DNA of 64,000 nt from Bradyrhizobium ottawaense (GCF_002278135.3 NZ_CP029425.2:6672001-6736000); one strand, 5' to 3'; positions 28,784 to 38,510 are shown, numbered from the stretch's first letter. Program-made: numbers and translations. The notes: a model not told the origin generated them from the sequence alone.

Positions 28784-29947
28784 TTACCTCAAAAAGACGC
28801 GGCTCATCCGCTCTGTTCCCGCGGCCAACCCAAACCGTTGCGCCGCCAAGCTTTGAAGTTCAATTTGACTAGCGTTGAGAGCTTCCAGATCATCGATGTT
28901 GCGCACTATGAGGTCGCCAATCTCACTGAGATTCTCGGCCTCAAACATCGCTGAGCGCTCCTCTGGCGCCATGCCCGTCAGAGCGGGTCGCAAGCCAAAG
29001 ATTGGCAAGCCGGCAAAGGCATAGTCGAGAATCTTCAATTTGAAACCTCCTCCCAAAACCTCGGCGACCAACCCGCCCCTACACTTGTCAAGGAGCGGCC
29101 GCACATCGGGCATGCGGCCATGGAAAGTCACAAAAGGATCCCCCTCATGCCTCGCTCGAATGGCTTCCGGCACCGCACCAACAACTTGAAGGCTGATTGT
29201 ATTCCGCCGGAGAGTTGGGACAAGCCCGTCCAGTATCTGTTGCAAGTTTCGCTGCTTTGCAGCCCATTCGAAAGATCCCAGCAGCACCAGAGCTCGCGGA
29301 CAGGTCTCAACAATAGTGCGGCGAGGGTTCACCGGACCGAGATGGACGGGGGGAATGACATGGATATTGCGGGAGAACCGATCAAAGTACGAAGCATCGT
29401 CGCTCGTAATACAAATCACTGCATCGGCAAGCTCTACAATCTTCCGCTCTAGCCGCCGATACTTCTCAGCATCCAGTCTCATGACGACTCGTCGAGCGAG
29501 GCCCTCGAACTCTTGCGCGACCAGCGGGCGAACCAAGCCCTCCGCGTTGTGCGCTATATAGCAGATCGGTACACGGCAATCCTCCAACATATCTAGAACG
29601 CCGGCCGAATTTGCGTGATCGATGACGATCCAGTCCCAAGTCCTGCCCAAGAGATTGCCTAGATCTTTCCGAACTTGCGCAGAGGCAAGCTGGTATGCGT
29701 CTCTGGGCAGTGAAGAGATGAGGCTTCCGAGACCCAACCCGGGTGTAGGTCGGACCATACTGCACGTTACCCCGGGCAGGCCAAACAGCTTATCGTCGCT
29801 TCTGTGACCATCTCGTTGGGTGCCGAAGACATGAACAGCCGCTTGTCGGGAAGTGACAAGAGCCTCAAGTAGCCCGGCCGAATAGAGCGCGTCGCCACTG
29901 TAGAGTGGCGATGGGACACGTCCAGAAATCCAGAGAATTTGCTTCAA
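28784..29947 (-). CDS. Glycosyltransferase, GT4-like
   Basis: The 387-residue protein starts at TTG 29947 behind AGGGG and reads MKQILWISGRVPSPLYSGDA, the N-terminus of a GT-B glycosyltransferase. A conserved DWIVIDHANSAG and NAEGLVRPLV follow. The C-terminal domain has VVGAVPE, FHGRMPDVRPLLDKCRGGLV and GGGFKLKILDYAFAGLPIFG, where Lys and Glu/Asp positions bind the nucleotide sugar. It is part of a minus-strand run from the GT2 gene to the polymerase. Donor and acceptor are unknown. Confidence 0.82.
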   Translation of the reverse strand: MKQILWISGRVPSPLYSGDALYSAGLLEALVTSRQAAVHVFGTQRDGHRSDDKLFGLPGVTCSMVRPTPGLGLGSLISSLPRDAYQLASAQVRKDLGNLLGRTWDWIVIDHANSAGVLDMLEDCRVPICYIAHNAEGLVRPLVAQEFEGLARRVVMRLDAEKYRRLERKIVELADAVICITSDDASYFDRFSRNIHVIPPVHLGPVNPRRTIVETCPRALVLLGSFEWAAKQRNLQQILDGLVPTLRRNTISLQVVGAVPEAIRARHEGDPFVTFHGRMPDVRPLLDKCRGGLVAEVLGGGFKLKILDYAFAGLPIFGLRPALTGMAPEERSAMFEAENLSEIGDLIVRNIDDLEALNASQIELQSLAAQRFGLAAGTERMSRVFLR

Positions 29948-30039
29948 GAACAGCCCCTCACGAATGTGACCCCGCCCGGCCGCCTACTCCCGCAGCGAAA
30001 CACGCTGTGATTGCTCCTGAAGCAGACAAGTTCATTCAA

Positions 30040-31095
30040 CTACGAAATGCCCCCCCCGAGACGGCTCCGAACATTCGACCACCATTGCGTCCTCGAGAAA
30101 CGTATTTCGATTAATCTCCGCACCAACCAAGCAGGCAGTAGCGTTATACTGCATATCCAGGTCGCGTGTTTGAGGGCGACGCTCGGTCGAAAGTGACCAC
30201 GACCTATCGCGATTATGCCCTTGGCCCACAGGTCGAAGAGAGATCTGTTTCGATCACTCTCATCCTCGCGCGATAACTTACGCGCCATGATCCGATAGTT
30301 CACAAACACCAATTCGTTGTCGAGCAAGTCCCCGGTCGGCAGTTGATGTCCAAGACGATCTGCATGCTCCCGCAAAATGTCGAACTCCTGCTTGCGATAC
30401 CTGATTCTAGATGCAAAATCCGGAATGAAAGCAACCTTGCCGCTGCTATTCTTTCGACTGTTATTGCGTTGATGCACGCGGTACTGCCCTTGCGGATCTG
30501 AGATAGTGACAATCCTTCCGTAGAGCGGAGCGATGGTGTTGAGAACCCCATCCAAGGAGACCGGCGGGCTGACCGGCATCACTTGTTTCAGAAAATCGCG
30601 GGAGTATGCGTTTCCCGAAGTCACTGGCCAACGATACGTACCCGTTTCATTGAACTCGCGAGCCAGCTCTACCTCTGTTATGGCCCTGCGGGAAAAGTCT
30701 GGCATACGCCTACCGAGGCGACGACCGCGCTCATCGACAACATCCAGGTCGAATTGAACCTTTACAACGCCAGAACGTAAGGCCTTTTCCACGCGCTCCA
30801 CGGCCATTGGATAAAACGTATCGTCGGCGTCCAGGTACATAACAATTTGGCCGGTGGAGCTGGCATAACCGCTATTCGTGACGCTCCTTATACCTTGGTT
30901 GGATTGAAACACCGACTGAACGCGCTCTCCGTAGGAGCGAATGATGTCACGGGATGAATCGGTGGACCCGTCATCGATCACGATAATTTCGTCCGGCAGA
31001 CGGGTCTGTGACAGCACGCTTTCGATGGCGTGCCCGACGTATTCCTCGTAATTATAGTTCGTTATGATAACGCTGATTGTTGGTCGAAGAGTCAT
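30040..31095 (-). CDS. GT2-family glycosyltransferase
   Basis: A 351-residue GT-A transferase with SVIITNYNYEEYVGHAIESV, EIIVIDDGSTDSSRDI and MYLDADDTFYPMAVE, so the nucleotide and metal sites are present. The last 50 residues contain a hydrophobic stretch (SITLLPAWLVRRLIEI) that may bind the membrane. It is a paralogue of the enzyme at 26327. Its start lies only 45 bases from the divergent GH16 gene. It heads the minus-strand GT2-GT4-polymerase group. Confidence 0.88.
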   Translation of the reverse strand: MTLRPTISVIITNYNYEEYVGHAIESVLSQTRLPDEIIVIDDGSTDSSRDIIRSYGERVQSVFQSNQGIRSVTNSGYASSTGQIVMYLDADDTFYPMAVERVEKALRSGVVKVQFDLDVVDERGRRLGRRMPDFSRRAITEVELAREFNETGTYRWPVTSGNAYSRDFLKQVMPVSPPVSLDGVLNTIAPLYGRIVTISDPQGQYRVHQRNNSRKNSSGKVAFIPDFASRIRYRKQEFDILREHADRLGHQLPTGDLLDNELVFVNYRIMARKLSREDESDRNRSLFDLWAKGIIAIGRGHFRPSVALKHATWICSITLLPAWLVRRLIEIRFSRTQWWSNVRSRLGGGIS

Positions 31096-31140
31096 TCGAA
31101 TCCCTGGTCTCGCTGACAGCGCCGGAAGGAAAATCAGGAA

Positions 31141-32487
31141 ATGGCCTCTGAGAGCTACCGTTCTATTGCTTCATTCAAAACCGCGGTCAGAATTCTGACG
31201 TCAATCTTAATTCTCATTTCGCTCGCGACGGGGTCGGCTACCGCAGGCGGCTGGAAGCTGGTATTTGCGGATGAGTTCAGCACCGACACCCTGGACAGGG
31301 ACAAATGGGCCACTCGTTATATTTACGAAAATGAAACGTTGGATCACTTCAAGGACGAGGTTCAGCGCTATCGAGATAGTCACCTTCTCTCGGATGGCGT
31401 TCTGAGCTTGATCGCCAAGAAGGGAAGTTCGAGCCGCTTCGATTCTGGTATGATCCGGACATATCAAACCTTTTACTATGGATATTTCGAAGCCCGCGTT
31501 TTCCTGCCCAAAGGAAAGGGGATCTGGCCAGCCTTTTGGCTGCTAGGCGACTATGATCGGGACGGACAAACCTGGCACCCACCGGAAATCGATATCTTTG
31601 AATACGTCATAAACGAGCACGACGACAAAGATACGATGTTGCACTCAGGAGCTCAAGATAAGGCTCCAGCGAGCGTGTACACGTACGTTGACTCCTCCTT
31701 CGATGCCCGCCGCAATCAGATGCGTGTGGACGCTCCTCTGAACGCAGGATGGCACACCGCGGGCTTGGTTTGGGCCCCCGAGAGGATTTCGTTCTTTTGG
31801 GACGGACGACTGATTTATTCTCGCCCCTACCGTTGGCTACGTCCTGACGGCGTACTAGGTCCGCCAGCCCAGGTAATCTTGAATTTTGCAATAGGTGGTG
31901 CCGGATGGGCCGGCCGGCACGGGATCGACGAGTCCGCGTTCCCCCAGGCGTTCAAAATAGACTACGTTCACGTTTGCCAATTCACTGCCTCAAACGAAGG
32001 CTCCCGACTTTGTGGTGGAAGCGAAGCCACTCCTGATCCAGTTCAGTTTTCGTACGAAACTGAGCATAGCGATATGCCAAAGCCAACGTTTTTGCCTCCT
32101 CGAGCCACTCTTGCACGCTATTCGTTGGGGGCTACTCTCTTGTCTGACGAGGGCCCCACCGAGCTCGAAGTCCCCATTAGACTGCCGGACGATACATGGC
32201 GAGATGAGACGATTAACATCTTTCTGCTTGATGAGACCACCAATGCTCGTAGTACATTGTATGCGAAACAAGCGAGGCATCTTGGACAGCGTGGCGCGGA
32301 TGGTACCAACACAATTCGCTTGTCACTTCCGACACTTCCTCAACGGGGGGATTTCGCACTGTTGGCGGAAATATCGTCGAGCGGAAAGGAAACGCAAGGT
32401 TGGCACGTTCCGCTGGCCTGTGACACCGGGATTAAGCAACCGCTCAAGTTCAAGACCTGTCGCCTACTAAGCCTGCGGCGGCGATAA
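31141..32487 (+). CDS. Secreted GH16 glycanase
   Basis: A 448-residue protein with an N-terminal signal or anchor (about residues 15-36: ILTSILILISLATGSATA). The GH16 domain (about 38-285) begins WKLVFADEFSTDTLDRDKW and has GIWPAFWLLGDY and the catalytic PEIDIFEYV (ExDxxE). A C-terminal domain of about 160 residues with several cysteines is not recognised. ATG 31141 follows AAGGAAA. GH16 enzymes hydrolyse or transglycosylate beta-glucans; among the transferase genes the natural role is trimming the nascent EPS, as ExoK does for succinoglycan. Unlike the RTX protein it uses the Sec route. Confidence 0.87.
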   Translation: MASESYRSIASFKTAVRILTSILILISLATGSATAGGWKLVFADEFSTDTLDRDKWATRYIYENETLDHFKDEVQRYRDSHLLSDGVLSLIAKKGSSSRFDSGMIRTYQTFYYGYFEARVFLPKGKGIWPAFWLLGDYDRDGQTWHPPEIDIFEYVINEHDDKDTMLHSGAQDKAPASVYTYVDSSFDARRNQMRVDAPLNAGWHTAGLVWAPERISFFWDGRLIYSRPYRWLRPDGVLGPPAQVILNFAIGGAGWAGRHGIDESAFPQAFKIDYVHVCQFTASNEGSRLCGGSEATPDPVQFSYETEHSDMPKPTFLPPRATLARYSLGATLLSDEGPTELEVPIRLPDDTWRDETINIFLLDETTNARSTLYAKQARHLGQRGADGTNTIRLSLPTLPQRGDFALLAEISSSGKETQGWHVPLACDTGIKQPLKFKTCRLLSLRRR

Positions 32488-32493
32488 CAAGCG

Positions 32494-32895
32494 CTATCGT
32501 TGCCTCATTGAATACTTAAACAGCTTTACGCCTGTCATCGTCCCTAGGATCACGTCGGACCTGGCATAGCTGGCAAGGGTTGTGTCCATACATCTATCAG
32601 AACTCGCGTAGCATACAGTCACCTTCACCAGCCGAGGGCAGTTGTTTTTAATACTGACGACGTGATCAAAGACACTGGGTTGGGTTACATGCGCCCTTGC
32701 CGCTGCTTCAACATCCAAACAGGGTCTACCAAGCGCATCCCGTATTACTGTCGATCCTGATTGCTCAGCAGGTCCTTGAAAAGTCAATCTCGGCGGATTG
32801 TGTGAGGGCGTTTGCGCATACCCAACAGACGGAAACGACAGCAGCAGACCGACTGCAGCCGCCATCCATGATATGTCCATCGTCATTGACGCCAT
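32494..32895 (-). CDS. Secreted hypothetical protein, 133 aa
   Basis: The signal peptide covers about residues 7-27 (MDISWMAAAVGLLLSFPSVG, then YAQ). The mature part has GRPCLDVEAAARAHV, SIKNNCPRLVKVTVCYASSD and RCMDTTLA: four cysteines in two likely disulfides, and a strand-rich SIKNNC..VKVTVCY core. ATG 32895 overlaps the upstream gene by 13 bases, which suggests coupling; starts at residues 4 and 6 are possible. It is probably periplasmic and unknown in function, in the Wza/Wzc transcription unit. Confidence 0.7.
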   Translation of the reverse strand: MASMTMDISWMAAAVGLLLSFPSVGYAQTPSHNPPRLTFQGPAEQSGSTVIRDALGRPCLDVEAAARAHVTQPSVFDHVVSIKNNCPRLVKVTVCYASSDRCMDTTLASYARSDVILGTMTGVKLFKYSMRQR

Positions 32896-33635
32896 GTCCT
32901 CTCATCGATTTCAACCCCCGGAACACGGACCTTCAGTCCCTCTTTGGCTAACCGTCTTGCAAAAGACTCGCGTGGAACGACGTTTACAATTGCAATGCTG
33001 GCTAGCAGGCGCTCCCTTTGCATCCAACCCACGCCCATCAGGTTCAGTGCGGCGGCATCCGTAAATTCGCTATCCACCATGCCAGTAAACTCCGAGACCA
33101 CTCTTTGTTGCATGGTCCCGGTCAAATTCGAAAAGGTGGCGAGAGCCAGCGTGTTTCGTCGAAGCGCGATCCAGCCCTCGATGGGACCAGTGGCGTAAGA
33201 TTGGGAGAGATATTCAAGGGTCTTCTCATCAAAACCGCGATGAGCGGTATCCATGGAGTACAGCATCAGCCAAAGAAAGGAATCGGCTGGGTTGAACTCG
33301 AGTGAAGACCTAATCTTTGTATCTGCCACGGCTGCTTCGTGGTCGGCCTCCTCCGCGCTCATTCGCCCTGTTGCTTCTTCAGCAATCCGCAGCCGGATCA
33401 GTGCTTCCGCGCGTGCGACATCATTGCGCGCGATCGTTGGCCTAGCTTGAGCTTGCAGCAAGGCCCCCATCCCATTCACCGCACCCGGCTTGAAGCGGTC
33501 ACCAGCAAGTATGCGCGCTATTGGCTCCTTGGCTGGTACCGCCGCCCAAAACGCGGGCAGCGCTTCGAGGGGCCAGATGACCCCAATAATACCCAACAAC
33601 AACAGCAAGGACCTCAGACACGCAAAAAAAGGCAT
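32883..33635 (-). CDS. EPS-cluster protein of unknown function, 250 aa
   Basis: One N-terminal membrane segment (residues 8-30) anchors a helical periplasmic domain. ARNDVARAEALIRLRIAEEA and HRGFDEKTLEYLSQSYATGP, with GWIALRRNTLALATF, have a TPR-like helix-pair character. It sits 69 bases downstream of the Wzc-type kinase gene and overlaps the next small secreted gene. A structural or assembly role in EPS export is a fair guess. I know homologues only as unnamed proteins beside rhizobial EPS genes. Confidence 0.7.
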   Translation of the reverse strand: MPFFACLRSLLLLLGIIGVIWPLEALPAFWAAVPAKEPIARILAGDRFKPGAVNGMGALLQAQARPTIARNDVARAEALIRLRIAEEATGRMSAEEADHEAAVADTKIRSSLEFNPADSFLWLMLYSMDTAHRGFDEKTLEYLSQSYATGPIEGWIALRRNTLALATFSNLTGTMQQRVVSEFTGMVDSEFTDAAALNLMGVGWMQRERLLASIAIVNVVPRESFARRLAKEGLKVRVPGVEIDERTWRQ

Positions 33636-33704
33636 TCTCGCACGACGTCTATCGAGGCAATAACGCAGCCCTTAGACCAGAGCAGCACGACCGCACCGGG
33701 CTCG

Positions 33705-35960
33705 CTATTCCACATACCCATAACGGGCATAATATTTTTGATAGTAATAGCGCCCATGATAGGACTCATAGCGTGATAGGAGCTTGGTATCGGCCTTGTT
33801 CAGCACTACGCCCAAAAGCTTGTCCTGGATCTCCGGCGCTCCACGCAAATTGTGCCGTACGACGTCGATCTTGGTCTTGCCCCACTCCACGACGAAAATG
33901 TACGAATCGACGAAGTGGGTAGTGACACGCACGTCCACCACGGGCGCCATCGGCGGCATGTCGAGTACCACGTAATCATACTTCGTACGCAGCGCCGCGA
34001 CGAGATCGCGCATCGGCTTGGAGGCTAGAATCTCGTTGGTATGCAGGAGCCTCGAAGTTGCGCCGGCGGGTAAGATCGCGAGCTGGGTTTGAGGATCGAC
34101 GGCGACGACATCCTCGAGTCGAGCCTTGTTCGCAACCACGTCGACTAGACCGGCCTGCGCGTCCGGGATCAAGGCGCGGGACAGCGAGGGGTTGCGCAGA
34201 TCTGCATCGATCAGAATCACCCTCGCTCCACCATGGGCAATGAGCTGCGCAAGGTTGGTCGAAAGGGTGCTCTTGCCCTCGTTAGGCAGGGTCGAGGTCA
34301 CCGCCAGCACGCGGTTGTCGCGCACGATGGAGTTTAAGTCTATGGCAACTTTCAGCGATCGCACCGCCTCCGAGAAGCGTGATAAAGGATTGTCGACGAC
34401 AAAGCGCAGGAAGTCCGGCTGCGGATTGCTATTCCTCCGGCTGAGCTTGCCGCCTAATACTGGCGTCGACACGGCACTGCCGAGCGCCGGAACGATCGCC
34501 ACGCAGTTGGCTCCCAGCTGCTCCTCGACTTGCGCGGTCGTACGGAACACGCTGTCAGCGTACTCGCGAGCCACGGCGACCCCGAAGCTCAGCATCAAGC
34601 CGGCAAGCAAGCTTGCCGCGAGAATGACCAGTGTCTTTGGAGCGCTTTTGACCAGCGGTGTAGTCGCCGCACTAATCACACGGGCCTCGGTGATCGGAAA
34701 CGACTGCTGTTGTACGCTCTCCATGTAACGCTGGAGGAAATTATCATACATCGCCTGGTAGCTCTGCGCGCTGCTCTCGAGTTCGCGGAGTTGCACCTGT
34801 GCTTGGTTGGTAAGCTGCGACTCCGACACGACATTGGCGAGGCTGGACTTGATCGCCTCTTCGCGGGTCATCGCGATGTCGTAATCGCTCTTGTACGATT
34901 CCTGGATGCGCTTCAGCTCGTCGATGACATTCTTCTTGATCTCGGCCATCTGCCGACGCAGGTTGACCGCGGCAAGGTGCTCGGAGCCGTACTTCATTGA
35001 CCAGATCGACTCTTTGGAGGCCATGTCGACATATTGCCCGCGCAGCTTGACGATGGTGTCGTTCTTCAGTGCATCGGCGACGTTGGCGTCCGGGATCTCC
35101 TGCTTGAGGATGTCGTTGATGCGGTCAAGCCGGGCCTTGGCCTCAGCAGTGGAGGCATGCGCCAGCACCAGCTGGCTGTTGACCTCCGCGAGTTGCTGTT
35201 CATTCATCAGCCGCCCGCCGGTGTCGACGATATTGTTCGCAGTCTTGAAGTCCACCACCGCCCTCTGCGCGGCTGAGGCTTGTGTGCGCAACTCCTTGAT
35301 GCGGTCCTGTAGCCAGACGCTTGCGCGGCGAGTCGCTTGATACTTAGCCTCGAGCTGGTCGACAATGTACGCGTCCGCGATCGCATTCGTAATCCGAGCG
35401 GCCTTTTGCGGATCGCGCGAGGTGAAGCCGATTTCCATCACATAGGTAACACCGATGCGCTTGATGTATCGGTTGCTCTCGAAACGCTGAAGGGCTTTAC
35501 GCGTGAGCTCGAACTCAGAAGGGGCGAGGCCCGAGGAGAACAGGCTGGTCACCGAGCCGAGGATAACGCCGAGCAGGCCCGCACCGCTGCCCGCGAATTC
35601 GGGATCCTCCGTGAGATGAAGATCCCGGATCACACTCAGGCTGATGTTTTCGGATTTCAGGATTTCGACCTGGGTTTCCACCGTAGCCGAGTCGATGGCC
35701 ACGTCGCCTAGCACCGACTGCTGCTGAAAGAGCTGGACCTTGCGGGTGTCAATCACCATCGAGGCGCTTGAGGTGAACAACGGCGCGGCGGTGAAGAGAT
35801 AAAGCAGCGCCAGGATCACGCAGGCCGACACGATCGCAAGCATCGTCGGAAATTGACGGCGAACAATGTCGAGATATGAGGTCAGCGTGTGGGAAGAGTA
35901 CCCGCTCAACTCGGCGAAATCGCGGTTGATCTCCGAGCCCGGCCTATTTACCTGCAGCAT
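33705..35960 (-). CDS. Wzc-type EPS chain-length protein / tyrosine autokinase
   Basis: About 751 residues, with ATG 35960 chosen because upstream codons lack pattern. An N-terminal Wzz domain has two membrane segments (about 36-58 and 440-465) flanking a coiled-coil periplasmic part. The cytoplasmic BY-kinase has Walker A STLPNEGKSTLSTNLA, Walker A' VILIDADLR and Walker B YVVLDMPP. The C-terminus has nine tyrosines in its last 21 residues, the autophosphorylation cluster. It partners with the Wza-type channel and controls polymer length and export. Similar rhizobial proteins are called ExoP. Confidence 0.92.
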   Translation of the reverse strand: MLQVNRPGSEINRDFAELSGYSSHTLTSYLDIVRRQFPTMLAIVSACVILALLYLFTAAPLFTSSASMVIDTRKVQLFQQQSVLGDVAIDSATVETQVEILKSENISLSVIRDLHLTEDPEFAGSGAGLLGVILGSVTSLFSSGLAPSEFELTRKALQRFESNRYIKRIGVTYVMEIGFTSRDPQKAARITNAIADAYIVDQLEAKYQATRRASVWLQDRIKELRTQASAAQRAVVDFKTANNIVDTGGRLMNEQQLAEVNSQLVLAHASTAEAKARLDRINDILKQEIPDANVADALKNDTIVKLRGQYVDMASKESIWSMKYGSEHLAAVNLRRQMAEIKKNVIDELKRIQESYKSDYDIAMTREEAIKSSLANVVSESQLTNQAQVQLRELESSAQSYQAMYDNFLQRYMESVQQQSFPITEARVISAATTPLVKSAPKTLVILAASLLAGLMLSFGVAVAREYADSVFRTTAQVEEQLGANCVAIVPALGSAVSTPVLGGKLSRRNSNPQPDFLRFVVDNPLSRFSEAVRSLKVAIDLNSIVRDNRVLAVTSTLPNEGKSTLSTNLAQLIAHGGARVILIDADLRNPSLSRALIPDAQAGLVDVVANKARLEDVVAVDPQTQLAILPAGATSRLLHTNEILASKPMRDLVAALRTKYDYVVLDMPPMAPVVDVRVTTHFVDSYIFVVEWGKTKIDVVRHNLRGAPEIQDKLLGVVLNKADTKLLSRYESYHGRYYYQKYYARYGYVE

Positions 35961-36222
35961 CAAGCAAATTCCTGAAGAAAAATCGATGGTTCTCAAGGGC
36001 CGGAAAGTCTGCCAACTACACCGGAGGGGGCGGAACGAACCAGATCCTAAAGCCAACAAGTAGAGACTATCACATTGTCGATTGCAGTTGAACGTGGTTG
36101 ATATCGCGCGAAGCGCGACCGACGCAGCATCTGTCGTGAACCTTAACAGCGCAAAAGCAAAGCGGCGCCCAATGGCGCCGCTGCCGTCAAGTCTCAAAGG
36201 GCCGGCCGCAGAACCAGACCGG

Positions 36223-36837
36223 TCAGCGCGGGCTCACACTGTTCGTGGAGCTGCCGACGCCGCCATTGCCGGGGTTGGGTGCGTTGTTAGCGGTCGTGTT
36301 ACTGCCGAACGTCGTGCCGCCCCCGCCGTTGCCACCGCTGGCCAAGCCGCTAGTGCCGGTTGGGCCGCCGGCGCCGGTGCCGCCGCCGCCCGCGCCGCCG
36401 GTCGCAGCGATCGCAACGTCGCCGGTCGCGGCCTGATAGGCAGCGATCACGTCGGGATTACCAGTGCCGGCGATAGCGGCCTGAATCTCGTTGCCATAGG
36501 CCTGGTCCTGCTGCGCCGCCATACGGGCGACCAGTGCGAGGCCTCCAACGATCGCGCGCATCTGATCCTTGGTGGTCGCGGGGTCCTTCAGCAGTGCGAT
36601 CAGGCCCGGCAGCGTAGTCGGATCGGAGGCGCCGAGGTCGCGTACGCGCGAGATAAGCTGCGGGCCGCCGGTCGCATATTGCTGCAACAGGCTAGTGGGG
36701 GATGCCTTGAAGTCGGAAATGACGGTGGCCGGCAGCTGGCGCTGCGGCGGGTAAATGGCGGCGCTGGCGGCCGACGAAATCGTCGCGGCGAGGGCCGCAG
36801 CGGCAGCCACGCGAAGCGCAATCCTGATAACGCTCAT
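36223..36837 (-). CDS. Secreted protein with Gly/Asn-rich tail, 204 aa
   Basis: ATG 36837 follows GGAGGTTG. A signal peptide (residues 1-27, ending SAASA) precedes a helical domain with LPATVISDFKASPTSLLQQY and DQMRAIVGGLALVARMAAQQ. The last 65 residues are almost only Gly, Thr, Ala, Asn and Ser. It lies between the second Wzy-like gene and the Wzc gene in the same direction. The low-complexity tail could be a surface or matrix segment. There is no named family. Confidence 0.75.
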   Translation of the reverse strand: MSVIRIALRVAAAAALAATISSAASAAIYPPQRQLPATVISDFKASPTSLLQQYATGGPQLISRVRDLGASDPTTLPGLIALLKDPATTKDQMRAIVGGLALVARMAAQQDQAYGNEIQAAIAGTGNPDVIAAYQAATGDVAIAATGGAGGGGTGAGGPTGTSGLASGGNGGGGTTFGSNTTANNAPNPGNGGVGSSTNSVSPR

Positions 36838-36937
36838 AAATCAACCTCCAAAAAATCAGCTGCCCCGATTTGCTTCCTCGCCCGGGCAAATGGCCATGCA
36901 GTGCAGGAACCTATCCGAAGTGAAAAGGGCTGTCCAT

Positions 36938-38479
36938 TTATTCTAAAGACTTCGTAAACGACGCGACTGCTTCAAATCTAGACACTTTTGTGAAGCTGGC
37001 GCACCCGAGCCGGGGCAGCGTCAGCGGTTGTCGGACGGCCCTCGCCTCGCCGCCTGGTAGCGCCCGCCTCCGCCATCGCCCGACCCTCCTGGTGCGGAAG
37101 GACTGCGCCAGGCCCGCGCCAAAAAGCGCAAAGAATGGAATGCTGTAGCCCGGCACCTGCAGCGTGAAGTCGAGGCACGAATGCAGCAGCGACAGCGTCG
37201 CGGTCGCCACCGCCGCCAGCGGGATGATGGCATCGCGCCGGCGTCCGAACACGCCCCTGGCCAGGACGAGCAGCATGATGGCCCAGCCGAGCGCCACCAG
37301 CAGCGCCATCGGAATGCCCACCTCGGAGGCAAGCTCCAGCGGCGTCGAATGCGCGGCGTCCCAAACGCCGCGAATCGAGATGTTGGGGCTGCGATACGGC
37401 GGAAAGGCCCATTGGAAGGTGCCCATGCCGGTGCCGAACCAGGGATTGTCGCCGATGATCCGCAGCGTCGATTTCCAGGCCTCGATGCGGCCTTCGTCGA
37501 CCAGGCCCTGGCTGTCGAAGCGGCTGGAGACGCGGCCGCCGAGCAGCTGCAAGAGGCCGAGCGCGACGGTGAGGCCCGAGCCCAGCGAGATCCAGATGCC
37601 GGTGCGCGGCGGCAGGTCTTTCCTCAGGAACAGCGTGAACGCGACGATCATCGCGAGCAGCGACAGCCCGACGCCGGCGCGCGAGGTCGTCATGAACATC
37701 GCCATCAGGCAGATGAGCAGGCAGCCAAGCTGCGGCAGGATCTCTTTTGGCAGGATCGTGCGCACATCGAGCGACAGGCGTTTCCATTCGATGTGCCGCT
37801 CAGGGAGGCGGCGCCGAACATCCTCCAGGATCAGCAGCATCCAGATCACCGCGCAGGAGCCGAAATAGGCCGCCGCCGTGTTACGGTTGATGAAGGTGCC
37901 GGTGACGCTGCCGAGATAGGCCGTCTTGTCCCGCCACAGGATCATGGTGGGCTCGATCAGGAACGAGAGCACGCCGTAGAGGGCGTAGGCCGCACCCGAG
38001 ATCGCGATCACCCACAGCATGCGGCGTGCGCGGTCGCGGTTCGCTCCGACAGTGATGCCGAGAACGACGGCGAGGATGTTGGCGAGCGGCGCACCGAGCG
38101 CAAAGAACGCCTCGTTCTTCACGATGGAAGCAGACGGGGCGATCGGCAGGCCCAGCAGCTCCGCGGCCTGTTTCCAGATCGGCTGGAATGTCGCGACCCA
38201 GGGATGGTCGGAGAGCTGCTCATGCAGCACGAAGGCGTAAGCGGCGACGATCACGCCGATGCCGGCGAGCAGCCACAGATGCGGTGCCCGCAGATCGCGC
38301 GTCGGCGCGAAGATCACCGCGATCCCGAGGCACAGGCACCAGAACGCGATCGACAGATCATTGGTCGAGCCGAACGGAAACGGCGCGCCGGCCACCACAG
38401 AGAACAGGATGAAGGTCGCGGGCAGGCTCCATGACCAACGAATCCTGAACCAGTCTATGTTGGGAGGCCAAAGGCGCAT
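36938..38479 (-). CDS. O-antigen ligase / Wzy-like membrane protein
   Basis: A 513-residue polytopic protein with about 11-12 membrane segments and a Wzy_C-type loop (about residues 330-400) containing DNPWFGTGMGTFQWAFPPYR and HSTPLELASEVG. The WFGTGxGTF and H-x3-LE patterns are the O-antigen ligase signature. It lies in the Wza-Wzc unit and has the high G+C of that block, unlike the Wzy-like protein at 27424. It may polymerise EPS or attach polymer to a carrier. The last 30 residues are basic and cytoplasmic. Confidence 0.82.
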   Translation of the reverse strand: MRLWPPNIDWFRIRWSWSLPATFILFSVVAGAPFPFGSTNDLSIAFWCLCLGIAVIFAPTRDLRAPHLWLLAGIGVIVAAYAFVLHEQLSDHPWVATFQPIWKQAAELLGLPIAPSASIVKNEAFFALGAPLANILAVVLGITVGANRDRARRMLWVIAISGAAYALYGVLSFLIEPTMILWRDKTAYLGSVTGTFINRNTAAAYFGSCAVIWMLLILEDVRRRLPERHIEWKRLSLDVRTILPKEILPQLGCLLICLMAMFMTTSRAGVGLSLLAMIVAFTLFLRKDLPPRTGIWISLGSGLTVALGLLQLLGGRVSSRFDSQGLVDEGRIEAWKSTLRIIGDNPWFGTGMGTFQWAFPPYRSPNISIRGVWDAAHSTPLELASEVGIPMALLVALGWAIMLLVLARGVFGRRRDAIIPLAAVATATLSLLHSCLDFTLQVPGYSIPFFALFGAGLAQSFRTRRVGRWRRRALPGGEARAVRQPLTLPRLGCASFTKVSRFEAVASFTKSLE

Positions 38480-38510
38480 CGTGCTGTCTTAAGGCGGGCC
38501 TTGCTTGAGC

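Noticed and set aside
37181..38434. Long plus-strand frame (417 codons) opposite the ligase-like gene
   Set aside because: The product is Arg/Gln/His-rich low-complexity sequence without a fold; the minus strand encodes membrane helices and a ligase motif.
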